Assembly (NCBI GenBank): GCA_963519845.1
Contig: CAUQNX010000004.1
Location: forward strand, 62,001 to 126,000
Direction of reading: 5' to 3'
From: Moellerella sp963519845
GTDB taxonomy: Bacteria > Pseudomonadota > Gammaproteobacteria > Enterobacterales > Enterobacteriaceae
Length of the DNA: 64,000 nt
Position numbers and translations under genes: made by a program. Below the pieces are notes generated by a model. It was not told the DNA's origin, did no database searches, and saw only the letters and a list, made by a program, of their open reading frames with translations. Positions within the stretch are counted from its first letter, which is position 1. Each line of letters opens with the position of its first letter. Positions 57,396 through 64,000 of the stretch are shown one piece after another.

Positions 57396-58217
57396 ATGGA
57401 AATTTATTCAATAAAAACTATAAATAAACCGATGAAAATTCATTCTAAAAAAGCCCAAAATAAACCGCTTATCTTTTGGCATAGGAATAAAAAAATCCCT
57501 AAAATAATTCATCAGATGCATACACTTGGTATGGATTATGTCAATAATTTAGAGCGGGATGCCATAACAATACTTAGAAAAAATAATCCTGATTGGGAAT
57601 ATCGCTTTTATGGTCCCAATGAAATTATGTTTTTCTTAATGACTCACTATAGCGAAAGATATATCAATGCTTACTACAAGATAAACCCGGAGTATGGGGC
57701 TGCTCGCTCTGACTACTTTCGATATTTGCTAATTAATAAAGTAGGAGGTGTTTACCTGGATGTTAAAAGCTATAGTCAAATCCCGCTTAACGAGATTATT
57801 AATTATGATGATGAGCTAATTCTGTTCGGTTGGCAGGGACATCCTACCGGTAAATATTCTAACTATGGTATTCACGAAGAAATAACAAGGAAAAATGAAT
57901 ATCAGCAATGGAATATACTCTCTACCCCAGGTAATAAATATATTAAAAATGTGGTTGAAACTATTACCACAAATATAGAAAACTATAGCTCAGAAGAGTT
58001 TGGTGTAAGCTGGATAGGGGTTTTTAGAACAACAGGCTCCATTGCTTATACCAATGCCATAGACAGCATAAATGATGGCGCGGGAATTCGATTTGCGGGT
58101 AATCATGAAGTTAATGGATTGGTTTATAAAATGGACGGACTTATTAACTCAGATGAAAAGCTACAATCCACACACTATACGCAGCTAAATACTCCCGTCA
58201 TATTAGATGAAGTTTAA
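57396..58217 (+). CDS. GT32/OCH1-like glycosyltransferase
   Basis: The 273-residue protein has the GT32 features KIPKIIHQMHTLG, NPDWEYRFYGP and YGAARSDYFRYLLINKVGGVYLDVKSYS. The usual DxD is D122-V-K here, a variant known in some capsular and toxin-like relatives, so activity is uncertain but not excluded. There is no signal peptide or membrane segment. It is isolated, low in GC, with weak Shine-Dalgarno, which suggests lateral acquisition. The product glycan is unknown. Confidence 0.8.
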   Translation: MEIYSIKTINKPMKIHSKKAQNKPLIFWHRNKKIPKIIHQMHTLGMDYVNNLERDAITILRKNNPDWEYRFYGPNEIMFFLMTHYSERYINAYYKINPEYGAARSDYFRYLLINKVGGVYLDVKSYSQIPLNEIINYDDELILFGWQGHPTGKYSNYGIHEEITRKNEYQQWNILSTPGNKYIKNVVETITTNIENYSSEEFGVSWIGVFRTTGSIAYTNAIDSINDGAGIRFAGNHEVNGLVYKMDGLINSDEKLQSTHYTQLNTPVILDEV

Positions 58218-58361
58218 TCTGACTCAATGCCATCATTGGCAAGGCTGATCATTGAGCGAAAGCATAGGGGTTCTGTTGGCTCTAGTTTTATTTAACTAAC
58301 TGGTACTTCATTAAAATGTAAAACTAGACTAGATTCATACTAAAATAATTTAGGGGTAAGT

Positions 58362-59081
58362 ATGAATCAAATAAATGAATTCGGTCAGTCCCTTGGTGAG
58401 GCTCTGCCTGATTGGGTACCTTGCGCTTACCCAGCTAGAGTGAGTTTGCAAGGTCGCCTGTGCCGCCTAGAACCACTATCCGCTTCCCATGCCAGCGCAC
58501 TATATCAAGCTCATCAACGAGCTCCTGATAACCGAAGTTGGACTTGGCTAACGCGCGAGCCTGAAAATAGCCTTGAAGACTATACACAATGGGTTAATAA
58601 GGCCATTTTATTGAATGATCCCATTCATTTTGCTGTTATCGACCAAAAAACTAATATGCCCATAGGTTCGCTGGCGTTGATGCGTATTGATCCGAACAAC
58701 GGTGTTGTCGAAGTCGGCCATGTACATTTCTCATCACTATTAAGTGGTACCACAATGTCAACGGAAGCCCATTGGTTATTAATGCACTATGCTTTTGCGA
58801 CATTAGGATATAGGCGCTATGAGTGGAAATGTAATAGCTTGAATGAGCCATCGCATAATGCTGCACTACGCCTCGGTTTTCAATATGAGGGCTGTTTTCG
58901 CCAAGCTATGGTGGTTAAAGGTCATAGTCGAGATACCCAATGGTTTTCAATTATCGACAAAGAGTGGCCACAGATAGGGCGTAGTTTACAATGCTGGCTG
59001 GCGCCTGAGAATTTTGATGCTGAGGGCAAACAGATCCGCTCATTAGCCGCTATTCGCCAAGACGAGAGTAACGCATCATAA
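58362..59081 (+). CDS. GNAT acetyltransferase (RimJ/RimL type)
   Basis: The 239-residue protein has CRLEPLSASHASALYQAH, VVEVGHVHFSSLLSGTTMST and KCNSLNEPSHNAALRLGFQYEG, typical of RimJ/RimL-like GNATs that act on small molecules or protein N-termini. The long N-terminal tail (about 30 residues, ALPDWVPCAYPAR) is found in a known subfamily with unknown substrate. AGGGG precedes ATG 58362. Confidence 0.88.
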   Translation: MNQINEFGQSLGEALPDWVPCAYPARVSLQGRLCRLEPLSASHASALYQAHQRAPDNRSWTWLTREPENSLEDYTQWVNKAILLNDPIHFAVIDQKTNMPIGSLALMRIDPNNGVVEVGHVHFSSLLSGTTMSTEAHWLLMHYAFATLGYRRYEWKCNSLNEPSHNAALRLGFQYEGCFRQAMVVKGHSRDTQWFSIIDKEWPQIGRSLQCWLAPENFDAEGKQIRSLAAIRQDESNAS

Positions 59082-59103
59082 TTTGTACCGAATAATAATG
59101 AGA

Positions 59104-59135
59104 AAACCCCGTGATATAGAAATATCACGGGGTTT
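59104..59135. terminator. Bidirectional terminator for the GNAT gene and rnpB
   Basis: AAACCCCGTGATAT and ATATCACGGGGTTT are perfect 14-bp arms around AGAA, between the convergent GNAT gene and rnpB. Confidence 0.9.
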
Positions 59136-59138
59136 AAT

Positions 59139-59511
<373 letters not shown>

Positions 59512-59575
59512 GCTGCGGATTATAGGAAGTTTGTCGGCCAATGTATAGGTATTTTAAAAAATCTGTTGTAAATGG

Positions 59576-60460
59576 TTATTCTTGCTCCAATTGATCCACT
59601 TGCTCTGCTAGCATCAGCTTATAAAGCGCATTTTTCTTTACGCCATAGATTTCAGCGGCAATCGCAGCGGCTTTTTTCAGTGGTAGCTCTTGTTGCAGTA
59701 ATAGCATAGTGCGGCGGACTTCAGGTGTCAGAATTTCGACCTCTTCTGATTTTTTATAACCTTCAACAATCAACACCATTTCGCCACGTCGGCGATTTTC
59801 ATCCTCTTTGACCCAAGCAACTAGCTCACCAATAGGTCGACCTTCGATATTTTCCCATGTTTTGGTTAATTCGCGCGCTAATACCACATGACGCTCAGGC
59901 CCCCAAACAGTCAGCATATCTTCTAGACTCTCGAGCAAACGGTGTGTCGATTCATAAAATATCAGGGTTCTAGGCTCTTGCTCTAATGCACGTAACACAT
60001 CTTTTCGGCTTTTGGTTTTAGCGGGTAAAAAACCTTCATAACAGAATCGATCTGAGGGTAATCCGGCCGCTGAAAGCGCGGTGATCGCGGCACAAGGTCC
60101 CGGTAATGGAACTACTTTTATTCCTGCTTTACGACAACTTGTTACTAAATGGTAACCTGGATCATTAATTAGGGGTGTACCTGCATCCGAAACTAATGCG
60201 ATACTATGTCCCTGCTGAAGTTTGCTAATTAATTGTTCGGCTTTCTGCTGCTCATTATGATCATGTAGGGCAAACATTCGGGCATTAATCGCAAAATGTT
60301 GTAATAATATGCCAGAATGACGCGTGTCTTCCGCTGCAATTAGGTCAACATGTTTAAGGACATCTAACGCACGTTGCGTGATATCTCCCAAATTTCCAAT
60401 GGGAGTAGGCACAATATACAGTGTGGATGCCATAACTACTGCTTGATTAGGTTGATTCAT
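59576..60460 (-). CDS. rsmI: 16S rRNA C1402 2'-O-methyltransferase
   Basis: RsmI methylates the ribose of C1402 in the decoding centre. The 294-residue protein shows the tetrapyrrole-methylase fold: TLYIVPTPIGNLGDITQRAL, LIAAEDTRHSG, ALVSDAGTPLINDPGY, VPLPGPCAAITALSAAG and a C-terminal segment LPLKKAAAIAAEIYG. ATG 60460 has GGAT seven bases upstream. It is divergent from lpoA, as in E. coli. Confidence 0.97.
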   Translation of the reverse strand: MNQPNQAVVMASTLYIVPTPIGNLGDITQRALDVLKHVDLIAAEDTRHSGILLQHFAINARMFALHDHNEQQKAEQLISKLQQGHSIALVSDAGTPLINDPGYHLVTSCRKAGIKVVPLPGPCAAITALSAAGLPSDRFCYEGFLPAKTKSRKDVLRALEQEPRTLIFYESTHRLLESLEDMLTVWGPERHVVLARELTKTWENIEGRPIGELVAWVKEDENRRRGEMVLIVEGYKKSEEVEILTPEVRRTMLLLQQELPLKKAAAIAAEIYGVKKNALYKLMLAEQVDQLEQE

Positions 60461-60520
60461 TGTTTCATCCGAATAGCCAGTTTAAAATTAAGCAACTGAA
60501 AATACATCACTGGATACAGT

Positions 60521-62260
60521 ATGCGTCCTTCAATTTTTTTGCATTTTAAAAAAGGGTTAATTTACTCTGCAATGTTATCTACTCTGATACTTGCAGGCTG
60601 TCAATTACCTGGCTCCAACAACAGTGCGCCAATACAGCCTTCAACTCCTGAGCAGATGAAAACAGAGGTTGAACGATATCAATCGATCATCGACTCACCG
60701 AAAGGCCAGTCATCGATTGACGTTTTACGTGCTTATATTGCTCAAGAGCCACTCTTGTCTGATCCCGTAGCCCAACAAAATAATATTGATGGATTATGGC
60801 AGATGCTAACGCAGAAGTCCTCAGAACAGATCCAAGGGATTGGTGCTGAAGAAAATATACTGCAAGGCTGGATCGACTTAATGGATATTTACCAAAATAA
60901 CCGTGATGATCCTGCGGCGCTAAAAATGGGTTATCAAGATTGGCAAGCACGCTATCCTAATAATCCGGGTGTTAAAATGCCACCGATGCAGCTGGTTCAA
61001 GCTATGCTGCCCTCTGTCGGCTCAACCCCGAGAATCGCTTTATTTCTACCATTAAGTGGTCAAGGTAAAGTCTTTGGCGAAGCTATTATGCAAGGCTTTA
61101 TGGATGCACAAAAAGGTATCCCGCAAGTTGCTAATACCAACCTAGCTACCAGCGAACCTTTGGTTCTGCCGAGTAGCAGCGATAATCCTGATGATGTCCT
61201 AGAGCAAATTTATTCTGAACTAGCCGCGACCAATGGCAGTGAGCCCGTCACAGCCCCCGCAGCCAATGGCGGAATTGATAGCGCCCCCTTGAATACTCAA
61301 GAGGTAAAAGTCTATGACACCACCAGCCAGCCAATAGAGCAGCTATTACAGCAGGCTCAAGCCGATGGTTATAATTTGGTTGTCGGGCCTTTACTAAAAG
61401 CTAATGTGCAAAAAATAGCTCAGACTGGCTCTCCAATCAGTGTGCTGGCGCTAAATGAGCTTGATAGCAATCAATTAGCTACCCGTTCGAACCTTTGCTA
61501 CTTCTCATTATCTCCTGAAGATGAAGCGAGAAATGCCGCGCGCCATATCGCTAAACAAGGTAAAACAGCGCCTTTATTGCTTATCCCTTCTAATGCCTTT
61601 GGTGAGCGTATCGCCACCGCATTTGCTGAAGCTTGGGCAGAAAATAGCGGTGCGACTGTGCTTAAGCAGCCATTTGGCTCAATCGAATCATTAAAAGAGT
61701 CGATTAATCGTGGCACGGGTATTCGCATGACGGGTACACCTATATTAGTGAATTCAGCATCTCTCACTCCAATGGCTGATAGCACAGATAGCTCGGCGCT
61801 CGATTCCACGCCACAAAGTGATTCGGTTGATGCGGTATATATAGTCGCAACTCGCGATGAAATAACCCTACTAAAACCTATGATTGAAATGGCGATTAGT
61901 ACACGTAGCCGCCCTGCACTCTATGCTAGCTCGCGCAGTAATCAGGCTGGAACGGGTGCTGATTTCCGTTTTGAAATGGAAGGTATTCAATTTAGTGAAA
62001 TTCCACTACTAGCAGGTGCGAACAGTGAGTTACTAAAACAAGCACAGCAGAAACTCCCACAGGACTATTCATTAATTCGCCTCTATGCCATGGGAATTGA
62101 TGCTTGGTCACTAGCTAATAATTACACGCAGTTACAACAAAATAACCAATTTCGTATCAATGGGGCTTCTGGCTCCTTAGCCGTAAAAGAAAACTGTGTT
62201 ATTTATCGCGAACTGCCGTGGATGGCCTTCAGTCAGGGACAGATAAAGCCCGTTAACTGA
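60521..62260 (+). CDS. lpoA: Outer-membrane lipoprotein LpoA, activator of PBP1a (short N-domain)
   Basis: LpoA is an outer-membrane lipoprotein that reaches through the periplasm to stimulate PBP1a. The lipobox LAGC places lipidation at C27. The C-terminal half has LPLSGQ, IYDTTSQP-like VYDTTSQPIEQLL, LSPEDEARNAARHI, a disordered Asn/Ser/Thr-rich insert, and AVYIVATRDEITLLKP. The protein has 579 residues against 678 in E. coli, and after C27 only ~40 residues precede the SSIDVLRAYIAQEPLL segment, so about 100 residues of the N-terminal TPR-like helices are absent. Confidence 0.92.
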   Translation: MRPSIFLHFKKGLIYSAMLSTLILAGCQLPGSNNSAPIQPSTPEQMKTEVERYQSIIDSPKGQSSIDVLRAYIAQEPLLSDPVAQQNNIDGLWQMLTQKSSEQIQGIGAEENILQGWIDLMDIYQNNRDDPAALKMGYQDWQARYPNNPGVKMPPMQLVQAMLPSVGSTPRIALFLPLSGQGKVFGEAIMQGFMDAQKGIPQVANTNLATSEPLVLPSSSDNPDDVLEQIYSELAATNGSEPVTAPAANGGIDSAPLNTQEVKVYDTTSQPIEQLLQQAQADGYNLVVGPLLKANVQKIAQTGSPISVLALNELDSNQLATRSNLCYFSLSPEDEARNAARHIAKQGKTAPLLLIPSNAFGERIATAFAEAWAENSGATVLKQPFGSIESLKESINRGTGIRMTGTPILVNSASLTPMADSTDSSALDSTPQSDSVDAVYIVATRDEITLLKPMIEMAISTRSRPALYASSRSNQAGTGADFRFEMEGIQFSEIPLLAGANSELLKQAQQKLPQDYSLIRLYAMGIDAWSLANNYTQLQQNNQFRINGASGSLAVKENCVIYRELPWMAFSQGQIKPVN

Positions 62261-62287
62261 TGGCGATAAAATCAGGACAAGGATGTC

Positions 62288-62659
62288 ATGAGCCCAACGA
62301 AAAATGCAGTGAAATGGCTAATTGGCCAATATTATGAAAGAAAAGTACTCTGGTTTTTACGGCAGCAAGGACTGACCTTTATTGATCGAAATGTCAGAAA
62401 CTTGGGTGGCGAAATCGACTTAATTATGCAAGATAAAGCCTATTGGGTCTTTATCGAAGTCCGTTACCGCCAATGTCATGATTATGGTGGCGCGCTCTTA
62501 TCCGTCACTAAGCGAAAACAGAAAAAAATTCTGACAACCGCAAGATATTGGCTAGCACAGCAAAATGAGAGTTTCGATACCCGACTCTGCCGTTTTGACA
62601 TTTGTGCTATTACTGATCAACAATTCGAATGGGTACAGAACGCATTTACTACTGAGTAG
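62288..62659 (+). CDS. yraN: YraN (UPF0102) endonuclease-like protein
   Basis: The 123-residue protein has GQYYERKVLWFLRQQGLTFI, the nuclease-fold signature GGEIDLIMQDK and VFIEVRYRQ, i.e. the D/E-x-K core of Holliday-junction-resolvase-like UPF0102 proteins. It follows lpoA by 27 nt and precedes diaA by 32 nt. AGGAT precedes the ATG. Function is unproven. Confidence 0.93.
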   Translation: MSPTKNAVKWLIGQYYERKVLWFLRQQGLTFIDRNVRNLGGEIDLIMQDKAYWVFIEVRYRQCHDYGGALLSVTKRKQKKILTTARYWLAQQNESFDTRLCRFDICAITDQQFEWVQNAFTTE

Positions 62660-62691
62660 GCGCTCACTAATCTGACAGGAAATAATTCAAC

Positions 62692-63282
62692 GTGCTGGAT
62701 AGAATCAAAGTCTGTTTTACCGAAAGTATTCAAACACAGATAGCGGCTGCGGAAGCATTACCTGATGCTATTTCTCGTGCTGCTATGATGATGGTTCAAT
62801 CATTACTCAACGGTAATAAAGTCTTATGCTGTGGTAATGGCGCTTCGGCGGCCACTGCTCAGCGCTTCGCGACAAGTATGGTCCATCGCTTTGAGACCGA
62901 ACGCCCGAGTTTACCTGCACTCGCTTTAACCACTGATAATACAATGATCACAGCGATTGTTGGCAGCAAACAGCCTGAAGAGATCTATGCCAAGCAAGTT
63001 CGTGCATTTGGTCAACCGGGCGATGTTTTGATGGCGATTTCAACTCATGGGAATAGCCGTGAAGTTATCAAAGCCGTAGAAGCTGCAGTGACTCGCGATA
63101 TGACCATTGTTGCCTTAACGGGCTATGATGGTGGCGAATTAGCCGGATTACTCGGTCCTCAAGATGTTGAGGTTAGAATTCCATCTCAGCGTAGTGTTAG
63201 AATTCAAGAAGTTCATCTTCTCACAGTCAATTGTCTGTGTGATTTAATCGATAATACCCTTTTCCCTCATCAGGATGACTAA
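62692..63282 (+). CDS. diaA: DnaA initiator-associating protein DiaA
   Basis: DiaA is a SIS-domain homotetramer that binds DnaA and promotes timely initiation at oriC. The 196 residues equal the E. coli length: FTESIQTQIAAAEALPDAIS, LCCGNGASAATAQRF, ISTHGNSREVIKAVEAA, ALTGYDGGELAG and LCDLIDNTLFPHQDD at the end. The start codon is GTG 62692 (AGGA upstream at a longer spacing), giving the same length as the homologue. Confidence 0.96.
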   Translation: MLDRIKVCFTESIQTQIAAAEALPDAISRAAMMMVQSLLNGNKVLCCGNGASAATAQRFATSMVHRFETERPSLPALALTTDNTMITAIVGSKQPEEIYAKQVRAFGQPGDVLMAISTHGNSREVIKAVEAAVTRDMTIVALTGYDGGELAGLLGPQDVEVRIPSQRSVRIQEVHLLTVNCLCDLIDNTLFPHQDD

Positions 63283-63293
63283 GGAGAGCAAGA

Positions 63294-63869
63294 ATGCGAT
63301 TACTCCCACTATTTACCTTAATCTGTGGTGCTTTAATGCTGCAAGGATGTATTGGCGCCGCGATTGTAGGTAGTGCTGCCGTTGCAACCAAAAGTGCCAC
63401 TGACCCTCGCTCAGTTGGCCAACAGGTCGATGATGGTACGTTAGAAGCACGTATCAGTGGCACATTGAACAAAGATAAAGATATTACCAGCAAAGCTCGA
63501 ATTATTACCACGGCTTATAAAGGAAATGTTCTATTAACCGGACAATCTCCAGATATGGCGTGGGCTGAGCGAGCCAGAGATCTGGCGTCAAAAGTTGAAG
63601 GCACTAATAAAGTGTACAACGAGGTTCGTCAAGGCAATCCCGTTGATTTAGGTACCGCCTCAAAAGATACTTGGATCACTACCAAAGTTAAATCCAAAAT
63701 TCTAACCAGTGATACGGTAAAATCGTCGAGCGTTAAAGTGATCACTGAAAATGGCGAAGTTTTCCTACTCGGAATTTTAACCAGGCAAGAAGCCGATGCG
63801 GCAGCCAAAGTTGCCAGTGAAACTGACGGTGTGCGTAAAGTCACTACGGCATTCACTTATCTTAATTAA
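63294..63869 (+). CDS. dolP: BON-domain outer-membrane lipoprotein DolP (YraP)
   Basis: The 191-residue protein has a lipobox LQGC with lipidated C19, followed by two BON domains (about 46-115 and 120-190, with ARISGTLNKDKDITSK and TWITTKVKSKILTSDTVKSS). DolP binds anionic phospholipids at division sites and aids envelope integrity and BAM function. GGAGAG lies upstream. It follows diaA by 11 nt, completing the yraN-diaA-dolP cluster with lpoA. Confidence 0.96.
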   Translation: MRLLPLFTLICGALMLQGCIGAAIVGSAAVATKSATDPRSVGQQVDDGTLEARISGTLNKDKDITSKARIITTAYKGNVLLTGQSPDMAWAERARDLASKVEGTNKVYNEVRQGNPVDLGTASKDTWITTKVKSKILTSDTVKSSSVKVITENGEVFLLGILTRQEADAAAKVASETDGVRKVTTAFTYLN

Positions 63870-63900
63870 TCAATATAAGTAATGAATAGGTGAAGAAAAT

Positions 63901-63930
63901 AAAAAACCACAGTCTGAACTGTGGTTTTTT
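63901..63930 (+). terminator. dolP terminator
   Basis: AAAAAACCACAGT and ACTGTGGTTTTTT are perfect arms around CTGA, 32 nt after the dolP stop. The last 70 nt of the window hold no gene start. Confidence 0.9.
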
Positions 63931-64000
63931 TATTCACTTAGCTAAATATCGTTATTTTTAAGAAAATTCCTACCGCCCAGCAAGCGCATCTGATTCAATA

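Overview
The window is a chromosomal segment of a low-GC member of the Enterobacterales, most likely family Morganellaceae (Proteus/Providencia/Moellerella type). I infer this from protein sequences that align closely with remembered E. coli homologues, AT-rich codon use and intergenic DNA, and a gene order collinear with the E. coli ubiK-hldE-glnE-ygiF-ygiM-cca-folB-plsY-tsaD-rpsU-dnaG-rpoD block, then ileX, fadH, sstT, yqjA-yqjDEK-yqjF, yhaJ/yhaK, rnpB and rsmI/lpoA-yraN-diaA-dolP. No database search was possible. Names rest on recalled homologues, motifs and context.

Region by region. 1-20.3 kb is core: end of ubiK, an M48-like membrane protein that has lost its HExxH zinc motif, LPS heptose enzyme hldE, PQQ glucose dehydrogenase gcd, the ygiF-glnE operon with an unknown third gene, ygiM-cca, folB, plsY, tsaD and the macromolecular synthesis operon rpsU-dnaG-rpoD. 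20.3-21.3 kb is gene debris (a frameshifted DUF411 gene and a multiply frameshifted unknown gene). 21.3-26.2 kb is an alpha-glucoside PTS locus (6-phospho-alpha-glucosidase, EIICB, divergent GntR regulator) and a YWTD beta-propeller protein.

26,506-37,439 is a compact ~10.9 kb integrated phage satellite inserted in the 3' half of tRNA-Ile(CAU) (ileX-type). A 62-bp direct repeat flanks it, with paired GGTATCCTA arm sites at both ends. It carries a tyrosine integrase, an AlpA-like HTH, a four-site 22-bp-period operator array, an RHH repressor with a hidden small membrane protein, a P4-type C4-like RNA hairpin with Icd-like and DUF4222-like genes, a DUF5906 helicase followed by iterons (candidate origin), a ClpP-protease/major-capsid fusion as the only recognisable virion gene, a GC-rich cos-like patch, an OB-fold protein, a wHTH regulator with a palindromic operator, and a membrane-anchored cargo protein. 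The layout suggests a mobilisable satellite that borrows terminase, portal and tail from a helper phage.

37.5-49 kb returns to core and accessory genes: AhpD-like protein with a MocR regulator, a GNAT acetyltransferase, fadH broken by a ~14-nt deletion, sstT, a candidate 38-aa protein coupled to yqjA, yqjDEK, yqjF, yhaJ and yhaK.

49.3-57.2 kb is a PRD regulator and an eight-gene operon of poorly characterised families: a small PRD protein, an SFCGS protein, DUF4312, DUF4311 and DUF4310 (two membrane proteins), an amidohydrolase, a DgaE-like PLP ammonia-lyase and a KDGP aldolase. It looks like uptake and breakdown of an amino-sugar acid through a transporter of unassigned class, with repeated TTCCACTT boxes upstream. 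57.4-64 kb holds a GT32 glycosyltransferase, a second GNAT, rnpB and the rsmI/lpoA-yraN-diaA-dolP cluster.
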